Assembly: GCA_028023455.1 (NCBI GenBank)
Contig: JAQFVV010006271.1
Location: 4,000,173-4,064,172 of the forward strand
Reading direction: 5' to 3'
DNA from: Epiperipatus broadwayi
Taxonomy: Eukaryota > Onychophora > Udeonychophora > Euonychophora > Peripatidae
Length of the DNA: 64,000 bases
Shown here: one piece after another, positions 38,522 through 51,924 of the stretch
Position numbering within the stretch: the stretch's first letter is position 1
Layout: every line of letters starts with the position of its first letter
Position numbers and translations under genes: made by a program
The notes under the pieces: generated by a model
The model's input: only the letters and a program-made list of their open reading frames with translations
Told to the model about the DNA's origin: nothing
Databases searched by the model: none

Positions 38522-40204
38522 CAGAACACTTTTTTTAATATTAGAGCATTAAACAGGGTCATGAAGCAAAAGAGATAATAAACAGTGAAGTGGTGGTACT
38601 GACAATGGCAGAGAAATAAGAGAAAATAGTCATGATTCTGCACGAAAATGATGTCTAAGGCCCCCTTCTAAGCCTCGCTTAGAGAAAAGTGGACTAGTCA
38701 TGCTGGGGATCTCACTGACATGCAGTAGACTTTTATATGAAGAAAGTCATGAAAGTTCAACTATTCACAGGACAGGACCTAAGAAGAAATTTACGGATTT
38801 GATCCTGTCATAACCCCCAGATTAGAAGCATATATATATATATATATATAATCATGTGGATAAGGACAAATGTCAGTAACACAGAATGGATAAATGTTAC
38901 TAATGGCATACAATAAGATTTACTGCTTTATAAATAAATGACCCTGTTTGAATGCCATGATTTAAACAAATAATATGCTATGCCACTATGATATTTTCAT
39001 ATACAGGATTTTATTTAGTAAAAGATACATTAAAGATTACCTTTTTCCTTTTCTGCTATTTAAATATAATTCAATCTGACCTTCATGAATCTTATAATAC
39101 CTAGAATATTTAAATACTTGATATTTTAAAAGTATGAAAAATAAAAAGTCTAGCAGTTATAGAAAACAACTAATAAGTGACCTTTTCAGAATTTAATAAA
39201 TAACATTTATAAAATAAGTTTTCAGAGCACTAATTAGGCTAAGTGATGGATTTATCTCGTGTATGATTACTTCATTCTATTTGAAGTTGAACAAATGATT
39301 TTTATAATAAAAATCAACATTTTTTCAACATAAAATGTTGATTCATAAAAAAAAAAAAACAATCTGCTAAGCATATTAATTAATCATAAATTATATTTTA
39401 ATGAGACATTAATAATCTTAATTCATGGAAATTATAATTAAATAATTTATTTTGAGAAATTCAGCTTGTCTGAAGAGATTGGCATATTACAAATAGTAAA
39501 AACATAATATAAAATCAATGAATAACTACATACAAATAATTGACTGCACCATTAGTACAACATGTTAGAGCATATGAGAGAGAATTAGATTTATCAAAAT
39601 CATTTCAGAGCAATTTACATATTAGATAGATACAAATTTAAATAACACACTAGGAGAAATATTGATAGTAAGGTTTGAGATTACTGAGACTCATTTTAAT
39701 TTCAGGTGACAATATAAAGATCATTAGTTACTTTGCATAATTTTAAAAGTCCATTTTGAAAGTCCATGTTGTGCATGGCAATTTAGTGATCTATGTGAGT
39801 TCTTAGATAGTGACCAGATTTAATTCACTGTCATAGTTCTCAGGTTATCCTTTCACCTCATTCTTCAGGCAGGATTGTACAGTGGTGGAAAGAAATGGTT
39901 GGAAATATTGATGAGATTTCTATTCAATCATTTTTCAATTTTAAACCAGCATGCCTTATCTTGACTAAAAATTATCTCATTTTGTACTCCTACCCTGGTA
40001 TTTGATTAATGCTTTTAATTTATTTGTAGCTCAAATATAATCATTAATCTAAAATTTAAAGTTTTTTTGGTCTTTGTTTGATGATGCAATTGTTAAATAA
40101 CTGTCCAAATATAAATTCAAATCTATTTTCAGAAAAGAAATAGATTTGAGAAAAATGTTTATAACAAAACTACAATCATTAATCTTAATCCCCATTTTAT
40201 TTTA
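38522..40204. other. No recognised gene
   Basis: AT-rich. A small perfect hairpin TCTAAGC-CTC-GCTTAGA lies near 38670. No coding evidence. Confidence 0.4.
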
Positions 40205-40400
40205 AGTAAAAACATTAATCAAAAATTCCCTCCAAAGATTAAAACAATATTATATTTCTATTCCTTTAATTATTTTTGGACATTTAATGGTTGCATCTTT
40301 CATCTTAGATTTTATAAAATATACAGTTTAATAGAAAAAAAAAAACAATTTAAAAAAATATTTATTTTTAAATGACATATAATGAAATATTGTTAAAAAA
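40205..40400. repeat. Dispersed repeat E, second copy
   Basis: Same orientation as 32780-32960, with strong similarity around CTTTAATTATTTTTGGACA and TTTTATAAAATA. Confidence 0.6.
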
Positions 40401-40716
40401 TCAATATTTTGTTAGTAAATATAGTAATCAATATTTCTCATTGTTGTCAAGGCAACCTTCTCACCTTTTTAATAGCAAGAATAAAAATCAATTCTTACTA
40501 ATGGTCCACTGAATATATATGGGCACTTAAAGATTGCAACTTGACTACAGAGTATGAAATATTGTTACAATGAAGTTTAAACAAACCTCTTTAAACATGA
40601 AAAAACATATCACTATAAGGCAGACTAATAAATAGTCGTCTATAACATTACTTAATGCAATAATTTTAAATTTCCCATGTATTATTTAGAAATAATAAGC
40701 AAAAGATTGCCTAAAG

Positions 40717-40718
<2 letters not shown>

Positions 40719-40809
<91 letters not shown>
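40719..40809. repeat. (TA)n microsatellite
   Basis: About 90 bp of TA next to the right-hand LTR-type element. Confidence 0.95.
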
Positions 40810-40812
<3 letters not shown>

Positions 40813-40817
40813 ACATA

Positions 40818-40852
40818 TGAAGCAGATGATCTGATGCTCAGATCCTGCTTCA
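40818..40852 (-). terminator. Terminal stem-loop of LTR A3
   Basis: TGAAGCAG pairs with CTGCTTCA, and GATCTGA with TCAGATC inside. In the left element the outer pair is TGAAACAG/CTGTTTCA, so an A-T pair was replaced by G-C with pairing kept. Confidence 0.65.
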
Positions 40853-42175
40853 CAGCCCACATCCAATCTCCTACCAACTAACTATGTTCGAACCTGTCCT
40901 TACACATGTATATATATTTATTAATATGTATATTGCTTTTTAATTTAGTATTTCACATAAGTAACATAGATATTTATATATCTTAATCTAAAACCATTTT
41001 AATAAATAAAGATTAAATCTTATTTTCAGGTGTATACATGCGTAAATGATAAATATATATTTCAGTGTAGGAGATTGATGACTAACCATAAAAAGCTATT
41101 TTATATATAAATTGTACCTAAAATCATATATGAAACTTATTATTTTTCATATTTAATTTAGCAGTCAGAAATGATGCAATTCTATTAAAAAGTTTCTCGA
41201 AAACAATTACTCGGAAATGCCCATTAGCTAAAAGTAAAAGATTACAATTTTGTAATAATAAATAAACCCATTAGTGGAAATTTTGTCCATGCCAGCTTGT
41301 TTTAAAATCATAAGACTTATTTTAAAACAATCGTTTGAGAAACTGATAACTGAATTGCATTGTTTCAGAAGTCTTACAAGATAAGAAAGTATCCGTTCAG
41401 CCAATTTTAGATATATGTTAAGTGCTTAAAACACCTCAGGTCCAGCAGTAGTTGCTATGTGACAGAACCAAAATAGAAGTATTTTTAATTTTTACCCAAT
41501 GTGCCATGAGTAGGGGAAATTTCACATCCCCCTCTGTTCTAATATGCTTTTTCCCATAGCGAACCTCTGGATCTCTTACTAATGAACTCTAAATGTCTGC
41601 CAATAAAGTAAATGCTACCTATCATGTTGTATTTTTAAAACCCTAGATCTAGTGAACTAATGGCGATGAACATTATGTTTATCAAAGACTGCTTTTCCAG
41701 ATATCAAGGTAAAAGAACTTTAGCCACTATTGATTATCAAATTCATCTTCTTTATAATCCTGATGCTCTGTTCTGATACTAAATCTAAATGTTTTCATAT
41801 TATGTAACTATCTATAACTCTATATAAGTTATCCTCATTAAGCATCTTTTAATATGTTTTCTTTCTTAATTTCCATGCGGCAAATAATTCTAGTATAATA
41901 TGTTTATGTATTTATGTTTTCTTTAATATGCCAATAATAATTTCCAAAATTGCTAACACATATTTTATTTCTATTTTTCATACCTTTACTTACAGGGTAA
42001 TTAAGCACGTAAATTAATTAAAAACAAGTCTTTCTCAACTTATGTAGATGTTCACAGGTTTGGAAAATAAAGTCATTAAATTATAAAATTTGCTATAGAA
42101 AAGAGATTAACATCTGTTTTCATAAAATGTTTATTTTTCTTTCTAAATAATAATGTGCTATTTTAACTTTAATGT

Positions 42176-42177
<2 letters not shown>

Positions 42178-42255
<78 letters not shown>
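42178..42255. repeat. (TA)n microsatellite inside LTR A3
   Basis: Homologous in position to 50239-50272 in A4 but more than twice as long. Confidence 0.95.
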
Positions 42256-42258
<3 letters not shown>

Positions 42259-42666
42259 CCAACCATTACCACCATCCCAGTTAATTATGTATCAATTTTA
42301 TTTACTTTCGTAAAAAGCATTTTATTAACCAAGATTGATATTTATGAAATGTGTGGGGAGTTATGAATAATTTAAAGTAAAAGAGAGGGGAATATTTATA
42401 TCTTAAAAATGATCTATTTAGTTAAATCTATCATCCATGCCCATTTAGTCTTTAATTCATACTATTATGCAGGGTATTCTATAATTTCTGGGTATTAAAT
42501 AAGTAATATAGTCTATAAAGCTATATAGGCCATTTCATTTTATATATATATATTCGTGCTTCTCTCTAACATGGAGGTATTCGCTAAGTCGAGTTCCATC
42601 GTCATTCTCAATGTCCTAGAACCAGGATGTAAAACCACCCTGGGGACAAACTTGGTTGTATGTGTG

Positions 42667-42678
42667 TGTTTTATATGA
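42667..42678 (-). promoter_or_regulatory. TATA-box-like site in LTR A3
   Basis: CTCATATAAAACA on the minus strand, aligned with CCATATAAAGC of the other LTRs. Confidence 0.35.
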
Positions 42679-43859
42679 GGAGTGATCTGGGAATACCAGC
42701 CCAATAAAATCATTGCTGACCACTCTTTGTTTAAAAATCGATCTTGCCAATGATTGCAGGGTAAATCGGTAGTTCTCATTCAGTAAACTTCATGAAGCAC
42801 ACTCCAGTATCCATAATTGGACCACCCAAACATGCCATCATGCATGTACCACCTTTCATTATATTTCTAGTAAACCCATGAATATCCATAAACCGTAGTA
42901 GCGTTACTTTGCTAAAACAAACATCTATGCCCATTATTTAAATTGAGCATCATTACGTTGAACTTGTTATTATTATAAATATTCATTAACCGTTCCACAC
43001 ATCTGTCACTTTATAAATCAAATTAATATTTACATTCTATAAAAATATAATATTCCTGTGTTAAACTATTCTCCTTCAAATCGGTTAAATGCTATTTTTG
43101 TTTCTCTGGGGGTGAAATAGTATCTTAATAACACATTTCTCATAGCGCTATCTCTGTAAGGTATTTATTATTGGCATCACCACAAATATAAGTAATGTTA
43201 TTATAAAATATGAATCCTAATGTGTACATCAAAGAGAATCTTATTTATGAAATCTGTTATTATATAATTTTTATGAGGCTAGTGTCTGACAAATAATCAG
43301 ACACATTTATTTGTTATTAATATAATAAATCTTAAAATATATATATGAACTCTCAAATCATTGCTTACTTTTATTTATTTATTTACTATTAACTTATAAG
43401 TTATGCTCATAATGACCGGATGATCTCCACTAAAATACATAATTAATATTCAAAGTCACGAGCCTTCATTGCTCGTAGATTATAGTTTGTTTTTAAGTTA
43501 GTCTATCATTAAAGTTAGCTTAGAGTCTTGTGTCTCCAATGAGTGATGCTGGTGGTGAGAACTGAAATTAAATCAATATCATCAGAATAGTTGCTCATAA
43601 GTAGGTAGATCTGAGAAATAGGCAAATAGGGCAGAATTCATGAGTGTTTCTGACTTATGTATCTTGCACATGATTGGATTCGAGGTACTTTTGCCTAGAT
43701 GCTAGATCTTGTTACATGAACATACAAATCCGATCGCTACAGATTTTTTTATTTTTCCCGGATTATGCACATCAATGTAGGGCTTCAAATATAAACACTC
43801 ACATACTTGAGATAGTAGTAGATAGTGATAGATATAACATTAACATTTTTTTTTCATAA

Positions 43860-43967
<108 letters not shown>

Positions 43968-44129
43968 CACAAAAATTTTTATCTCTTGGTTCATACATCC
44001 AGCTTAATTTTTTTTGAATATTGGTACACACTCTCTGCAAGTCATTGTTAGTATAAGTATAAATGTTTTTGTTCAGTAAATATATAAAAGTATATTTCTT
44101 CAGTAAATAGTATGTTATATATGAATTTT

Positions 44130-45070
44130 TTTTTTTCATAAAAGTTTTATAATTTTCACAAATCTATAAGAGAAATAAAATAGTGGCAGTTTTGTTTTCT
44201 TTTCTTTCATGTATATGATCTAAATAATAATAATGTTTTATATAGTGTTTTGTTCCTTTTCCATAAATAGTGATTACATGTATAATTCTTGTGAGTAAAA
44301 AAAGTAAAAAGAAGGACAGCTTTTAAGGGGCTTTTACTTTTGTATTAATAGAAGATAAATAGATGCATTTCCAAATAATAGATAATAATGTTTTTTTTTT
44401 TTTTCATAAATGCGTTAATATACATGTAAGATTCCCGTGAATAAAAGAGTGGCAGCTTTTAAGGGGCTCTCATTTTCATAAGATAAAGAAGTGTGTTTTT
44501 TTTTCAACGAAGTAAATAATGTTATATGTAATGATTTTTTTGTTCATAAACATGAAAATACATTTGTGATTCCTGTGAATAAAAGTGTGGCAGCTTTTAA
44601 TGGGCCTCCACATTTATAATAAAGATAAAAATATGTGTTCTAAATAATAATGTGATATATATAAGATTTTCCATAAATGATTCTAATAACATATAATATC
44701 TTTGAGTTCACACTAGGATAAAGTAATGACAGCTTTTAAGGGGCTTTCACAGTTAAAATAAAAAGATAAAAAAGTGTGCGTGCTAAATAATAATAATAAT
44801 GTTTTAGATATATAATGATTTTTTTTTTCCTTTTCATAAATGTTTTAAATAAAAATATATTTCCAAGTTTGAGAGAGAATTAAATTAGTGACAGCTTTTA
44901 AAATGCTTTCACTGTGAAAATATAGTAAAATAAATATTCTAAATAAAGGCGTATATGCAGATTTTTTTTTATTAATAATATTTATGTGTATATAATTGCT
45001 TCAGATTAATGAAAGAAATAAAGTAGTGGCAGCTTTTAAATACTTTCATTCCCTTATATATAAGTACTTG
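44130..45070 (-). repeat. Internal minisatellite, ~135 bp unit (right element)
   Basis: Cores of the type AGCTTTTAAGGGGCT occur near 44319, 44454, 44591 and 44730, with degenerate units near 44180, 44895 and 45030. Inverted counterpart of 9590-10570. Confidence 0.8.
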
Positions 45071-45462
45071 CTAAAGCTATAAAGATTGTTTTTCCTGTTA
45101 TCGTTGTTAACCTGTGAGTGTATAACCATTAAGTATATATGTTAAAAAAATGTACAAGCCTATAATAGCAGATCATCTGGTCAGATCATATAGCCCTACC
45201 TCTTTGGCTGGTGCTCAGTAGCCATACCAAAATAAATTTGCCAATAGGTGGTAGAGTTATTAGAATAAAAAAGATAGTTTAAAGGTAATGATTCATAATG
45301 TAAAAATTATATAGAGTTTTTTTTCTTTTTATATAAAATGTACGTGTATCATTTAATAAATGTGATTGCTAATAAATCATTTTGTCAAGATGTTTCAGGT
45401 GCTGAAGAACATCCCAAAACAAACCATGAAGCAGGACAGAAAAAAGGCCAGGTAGAAACTTA

Positions 45463-48195
45463 ATTATTGGACTTTGTGAAGTTAGAAGAAAAGGTGAAGG
45501 GACAATTGATTTAAAAAGTGGACATATGCTCTATTATAAAGGCACAAATATTGGAAATACAAGTGGAGTAGGATTCATTATAAATAAAAAGTGGAAGAAC
45601 AATATTGTGGAGATTGATGGTGTATCAGACAGAGTGGCAAGAATAGTTATACAACTTAATAGCAGATATCAAATGCAGATAATTCAGGTTTATGCCCCAA
45701 CAAGTTCTCACAGTGATGAAGTAATAGAAGATTTTTATATGGATGTACAAAAGGCTTTTGATCAGAGTAAACAACATTTTAAAATTGTTATGGGAGATTT
45801 TAATGCTAGAATTGGTAAACAAATGAAAGATGAAAGTGTTGTAGGTAATTTTGGTTATGGTAATAGAAATGAGAGAGGACATAGACTTGTGGAGTTTGCA
45901 GAGAAGGAAAAACTTTATAGTATGAATTCTTTTTTTGAGAAAAATGTTAGAAGGAAATGGACATGGAAGCATCCAAATGAAAGTACAGCAGAATTGGATT
46001 ATATTTTGACTAACAGGAAATACATATTTCAAGATTGTACTGTTCTTAATAAATTTAACACAGGAAGTGATCATTGATTAGTAAGGGGTAAGATACATGT
46101 TAATGTAAAACTAGAGAGACAAAAATTATTAAGAAAAACTATATTTACAGTTGATATTCCTAATCTTCAGAAACATTCTAATGAATTTAAATTAGAACTT
46201 ACAAATTGGTTTCAAGTATTAGTAGATTTTGAACATGATTCAGATTTGAATGAAATTAATATGAAAATAACTGATACACTTTTAAAAACTGCAACAAAGA
46301 TAGCTGGTAGAAAAAAGCAGCAATTGACTAATAAAATTTCTACTGAGACTAGAGAACTTATGAAGAAAAGAAGGAATATGAAGATATGCAAGAATGATGC
46401 ATTAAAAAGTATTGAATATCTCGAATTTTGTAAAATGGTGCAGAAAAGAGTTGAAAATGATATAAGAAAGTATAACTGTGAACTAACAAGAAAAGCTGTA
46501 GAAGAAAATAAAAGTCTTAAGAATGTAAAACAACATTTTGGTATTGGTAGGAAATTTATATCTGCAATAAGGAAAAAAGATGGAATTATTACTAAAAAGA
46601 GGGATGACATTATGAAATTGGTAGAAGATTTTTATCAAGAATTATATAGTAATAAAGAACAAGTACCTCCTATATCTATTACATCTTCTGAATTGCCCAT
46701 AATTTTAAATGAAGAAGTGAGAAATGCAATTAAATGTATGAAAAAAGGAAAGGCTCCAGGTAATGATGGAATTATAATTGATATATTAAAAGAAGCAGGT
46801 GAAGAAACAGAAAAAATATTAGCAAAGTTATATACCAAATGTCTAAATGATAAAGATGTACCGGATGATTGGAAGAATGCAGTAATAATATTAATATTTA
46901 AAAAAGGTGATAAAGAAAATATTAGAAATTACAGACCTATCAGCCTTTTATCAGTTTTATATAAAATTTTTACCAAGATAATTACAACTCGTCTACAGAG
47001 AACCTTGGATTTTCACCAACCAAACGAACAAGCTGGATTTAAAAGTGGTTTTAGTACAGTAGATCATATTCAAGTATTGAGAGAAGTTATAGAAAGGACA
47101 AATGAATATGAGTTGCCATTATGCTTAGGATTTGTAGATTATGAAAAGGCATTTGATTCTATAAACATTTCTTCAGTGATTAAAGCATTGGATCATCAAG
47201 GTATAGATCCAGGATATTGTCATATTTTAAAGAATATTTATAAAAATGCAACAGCAACAATTAGATTACATAATGATACTGGGAAAGTCAACATTGAGAA
47301 AGGTGTAAGACAAGGTGACTCTATATCTCCAAAACTTTTTACAGCAGTGCTGCAAGAAGTATTTTGTGGATTAAAATGGGAAACTAAAGGAGTGAAAGTA
47401 AATGGAGATTATTTAAGTCATTTAGATTTCGCAGATGATGTAGTTGTTTTTTTTGCAAATAATGCTTCCGAGCTGCAGGAAATGTTGCAGGAGTTATCAG
47501 ATGAAAGTAGGAAAGTAGGACTAAAGATAAATGTTAAAAAGACTAAAGTAATGTTTAATCGATTTGCTCAAAATATGAAAATAAAGATTGATTATGATGA
47601 ATTAGAAGAAGTTAAGAGTTACAAATACCTTGGTCAGATTATTAATACAGATGGAAACATAATAGAGGAAATTAATCATAGAATTAAACTTGGTTGGAGT
47701 GCTTTTGGTAGAAATAACTTGATATTAAAACGAAATATGCCTATGTGTTTGAAAAGAAAGGTTTTTAATAAATGTGTTTTACCAGTTCTTACTTATGGAT
47801 CTGAGACTTGGACACTTAATAGAAGATCAATACAGAGACTTCAGACCACTCAAAGAAGTATGGAGAGATGTATGTTGGGAGTAACAAGAAGAGATCGAAA
47901 ACGCAATGTATGGGTAAGAGAACAAACAGGTGTTACTGACCTCATTGAAAAAATTAAAAGATTGAAGTGGAGTTGGGCTGGACATATTGCTAGAAGAGAT
48001 GATAATAGATGGACAATTGAAATTTTAAACTGGATTCCAAGAGATTGTGAAAGACCCAGAAGGAGACCACATGTAAGATGGATGGATGAAATAAGAAAAT
48101 GTGTAGGGGTGATGTGGAGAAGAGAAGCTAAAGATCGGAGAAGATGGATTAAACTTGGAGAGACCTTCATCCTGCAGTGGATTGATAATGGTTGA
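45463..48195 (+). pseudogene. RTE endonuclease/reverse transcriptase, one in-frame stop
   Basis: One continuous frame of about 910 codons broken only by TGA at 46075-46077. The N-terminal apurinic-type endonuclease shows IIGLCEVRR, QVYAPTSSHSDE, MGDFNARIG, LDYILTNRK and GSDH, all the catalytic blocks. After the stop a linker leads to the RT: APGNDGI, NYRPISLLSVLYKIF (at 46912), FVDYEKAFDSI (motif A), GVRQGDSISPKLF (motif B), LDFADDVVVFF (motif C), GLKINVKKTK (D), YKYLGQII (E). The C-terminus has TYGSETWTL and RRRPHVRWMDEIRK, as in RTE-clade proteins. The stop corresponds to CGA (Arg) in the older copy near 35133, a CpG-type transition. A 3-base T insertion adds one Phe after FADD. The 5' end is slightly truncated. 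Confidence 0.92.
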
Positions 48196-48215
48196 TAATG
48201 ATGATGATGATGATA
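45463..48215 (+). mobile_element. RTE-type LINE, almost full length and recent
   Basis: It begins about 25 codons into the endonuclease and ends in a (GAT)n tail at about 48195-48215. It is inserted in the internal domain of the right LTR-type element; the left element shows the uninterrupted order (GGCCAGGTAGAA.. through to ..GAGCTAGAT on the minus strand of 9130-9215). One nonsense codon is the only obvious coding lesion. Confidence 0.9.
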
Positions 48216-48780
48216 TATATATATATTGAAAGGCTAGATCTAGAAATTAATATTAAGAAAAATAAAAATCTGGCAGGATAGCGATCATCATTTAAATAAA
48301 TATAAATTAGGTAGGGAGTGGGAGATTAGGGTAAGGAGGAGAGTGTTGAGAATGGGGGGGGGAGAGAAGCTGGATGGATATAACATGACAACATGGATAT
48401 TCAATGACAAATGACTTTCGACTGTAGTTATAATGTTTAGAAATTTGTAAGGTGTAATATAGTTTATAACATTTTAAATAGATTTGTAATGCGTGAAGTA
48501 GTTTTTTGTTTAGTTTATTTGTTTGTATTTTATGATAACCATAACTAATATAATATGAAATTTGCAACTTCAACATAAAGATAGTCTTATAAGGTAGGTG
48601 ACAAGAGAATCTTTTTTTATTATTAAGATAATTTTAAAAACAAAGTCGGTGAGAGATCAATGATTTTTTTGCCCATGGTACACATTATCAATCAACTGGT
48701 TGTTGTTTAGTCACCTAGACATCAAGTGAAAGATTTTTTTTAAACATTTTTTGTTTTTTTATTTGTTAAGTCCGGGAAAA
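48216..48780 (-). other. Start of the internal domain beside LTR A4
   Basis: It aligns inverted with 8570-9035. The CT-rich block (GGGGAGAGAAGCTGGATGG on the plus strand near 48358) matches CCATACAGCTTCTCCTCTCC near 8908. Confidence 0.6.
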
Positions 48781-48885
48781 TGAAGCAGATGATCTGATGC
48801 TCTGATCCTGCTATTTTGCTCTCATCCAATCTCCTACCATCTAACTATGTTCAAACTTTTTCTTACACACACACACACATACATG

Positions 48886-48890
<5 letters not shown>

Positions 48891-48963
<73 letters not shown>
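48891..48963. repeat. (TA)n microsatellite inside LTR A4
   Basis: Uninterrupted TA run near the 3' tip; A3 has only a short TA block there. Confidence 0.95.
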
Positions 48964-48965
<2 letters not shown>

Positions 48966-50235
48966 ATCTGTATATTTCTTTTTGCTTTAGTATTTTACAT
49001 AAATAACATAGATATTTATATATCTTAATCTAAAACCATTTTAATAAATAAATATTTAATCTTATTTTCAGGTGTATACATGCGTAAATGATAATATATA
49101 TTTCAGTGTAGGAGATTGCTGACTAACCATAAAAAGGTATGTTATATATGAATTGTACCTAAAACCATATATGAAACTTATTATTTTTCATATTTAATTT
49201 AGCAGTCAGAAATGATGCAATTTTTTTAAAAAGATGCTCGAAAACAATTACCTGGAAATGCTCATTAGCTAAAGGTTAGCTTGTTTTAAAATCATAAGTC
49301 TTATTTTAAACAACCGTTTGAGAAACTGATAACATAATTGCATTGTTTCAGAAGTCTTACAACATAAGAAAGTATCTGGTCAGCCAATTTTAGATGTACA
49401 TTAAGTGCTTAAAATGCCTCAGGTCCAGCTGTAGTTGCTATGTGACAGCACCAAAACTAAGTATAAATACTGCTGGATTTGAATCCAAAAGGGAAGAGAG
49501 ACAACCAAAATATGATGATGCCAAATCAAATCCACATCAATTTTAATTTTCACTCAATGTGCCATGAGTAGGGGAAATTTCACTTTCCTTTCCATTATAA
49601 TATGCTTTTCCCATAGTGAAGCTTTGGATCCCATACTAATGAACTTTAAATGTCTGCCAATAAAGTAAATGCTACCTATCATGTCGTATTTTTAAAACCG
49701 TAGATCTAGTGAACTAATGGCAGTGAACATTATGCTTATCAAAGACTGCTATTCCAGATATCAAAGTAAAAGAACTTTAGCCACTCTTGATTGTCAAATT
49801 GATCTTCTTTATAATCCTGACACTCTGTTTTGATACTAAATCTAAATGTTTTCATATTATGCAACTATCTATAACACTATATAACTTATCCTCATTAAGC
49901 ATCTTTTAATATGTTTTCTTTCATTATTTCCATGCGGCAAATAATTCTAGTATAATATGTTTATGTATTTATGTTTTCTTTAAAATGCCAATAATAATTT
50001 CCAAAATTCCTAACACATATTTTATTTCTATTTTTCATACCTTTACTTACAGGGTAATTAAGCACGTAAATTAATTAAAAACAAGTCTTATTCAACTTGT
50101 GCAGGTTTTTACAGGTTTGGAAAATAAAGTCATTAAATTATAAAATTTGCTATAGAAAACAGATTAACATCTGTTTTCATAAAATGTTTTTTTTTTTCTT
50201 TCTAAATAATAATGAGCTATTTTAACTTTAATGTA

Positions 50236-50238
<3 letters not shown>

Positions 50239-50272
<34 letters not shown>
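50239..50272. repeat. (TA)n microsatellite inside LTR A4
   Basis: Short allele of the tract found at 42178-42255 in A3. Confidence 0.95.
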
Positions 50273-50275
<3 letters not shown>

Positions 50276-50710
50276 CCAACCATTACTACCATCCCAGTTA
50301 ATTATGTATCAATTTTATTTACTTTTGTAAAAAGCATTTTATTAACCGAGATTGATATTTAAGAAATGTGTGGGGAGTTATGAATAATTTAAAGTAAAAG
50401 GGAGAGGAATCTTTATATCTTAAAATGATCTATTTAGTTAAATTTATCATCCATGCCAATTTAGTAATTAATCATACTATTACGCAGGGTATTCTCTAAT
50501 TTCTGGGTATTAAATAAGTAAGATAGTCTATAAAGCTATTTATGCTTCATTATTCTCAAGCATTGTGTGCATATAGGCCACATCATTTTATATATATTCG
50601 TGCTTCTCTCTAACATGGAGGTATTTGCTAAATCGAGCTCCATCGTCATTCTCATTGTCCTAGAACCAAGCTGTAAAACCTTCCTGGGGACATACTTTGT
50701 TGTATGTGTG

Positions 50711-50722
50711 TGCTTTATATGG
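50711..50722 (-). promoter_or_regulatory. TATA-box-like site in LTR A4
   Basis: CCCATATAAAGC on the minus strand, identical to the A1/A2 core. Confidence 0.4.
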
Positions 50723-51849
50723 GGAGCGATCTGGGAAAAACAGCCCAATAAATGCATTGCCAACCACTCTTCATTTAAAAAACGATCCTGCCAATGTTTG
50801 CAGGGTAAATCGGTAATTCTTGTTCAGTAAACTTCGTGAAGCACACTCCAGGATCCAAAATTAGACCACCCAAACCTGACACATTGTACCACCTTTTATT
50901 ATATTTCTAGTAAACCCAGGAATATCCATAAGGGGTAGTAGTGTGACTTTTCTAAAACAGACATCGATGCCCATTATTTAATATGCACGTCATTACGACC
51001 AACTTGTTATTAATATAAATATTCATTAACCATCCCACACATCTGCCACTTTATAAATCAAATTAATATTTATATTCTATAAAAATATAATATTCCTGTG
51101 TTAAACTATTCTCCTTCAAATCGGTTAAATGCTATTTTAGTTTCTCTGGGGATGGAATAGTATCTTAATAACACATTTCTCATAGTGCTAACTCTGTAAG
51201 GTATTTATTATTGGCATCACTGCAAATATAAGTAATCTTATTATAAAATCTGAATCCTAATGTGTAAATCAAAGAGAATCTTATTTATGAAATCCGTTAT
51301 TATATAATATTTATGGGGCTAGTGTCTGACAAATAATCAGACACATTTATTTGTTAGTAATATAATTAAGCTTAATATATATATATATATATGTTAAAAC
51401 TTTATTATTCGGATGAACCCGCAAAATATGTATTATATATATATATATCAACTCTCGAATCATTGCTTTCTTTTATATAAGTTACTATGCTCATAATGTC
51501 TGGATGATCTCCACTAAAATGCATAATTAATATGCAAAGTCCCGAGCCTTCATTGCTCCTAGATTATAGTTCATTTTTAACTTAGTCTATCATTAAAGTT
51601 AGATTAGAGTCTTGTGTCTCTGATGAGCGATGCCGGCGGTGAGAAGTGAAATTAAACCGATATCATCGGGATTGTTGCTCATAAGTGGGTAGATCTGGGA
51701 AATAGGAAAATAGGGCAGAATTCATGAGTGTTCCTGACTTATGTGTCTTGCATACGATTGGATTTGAGGTACTTTTGCTTAGTTGCTAGATCTTGTTATT
51801 TGAACATACAAATCTGACCGGTACACATATTTGTTCACATCCCCCCCAT

Positions 51850-51878
51850 ATATATATATATTCTTTAATTAAAAAAGT

Positions 51879-51924
<46 letters not shown>
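51850..51924. repeat. (TA)n/(TG)n microsatellites
   Basis: Two short TA tracts followed by 13 TG units between the LTR-type element and repeat B. Confidence 0.9.

Larger units (their letters stand above)
40818..43741 (-). repeat. LTR-like repeat A3 (3' LTR of right element)
   Basis: 2924 bp, collinear with A4. It contains a TA tract at 42178-42255 at the same internal position as the shorter tract 50239-50272 of A4. It ends in an intact terminal stem-loop. Confidence 0.7.
48781..51825 (-). repeat. LTR-like repeat A4 (5' LTR of right element)
   Basis: 3045 bp, starting TGTACCGGTCAGATTTGTAT on the minus strand. The 3' tip is partly decayed (one stem arm changed). It contains TA tracts at 48891-48963, 50239-50272 and near 51380. 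Confidence 0.7.
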
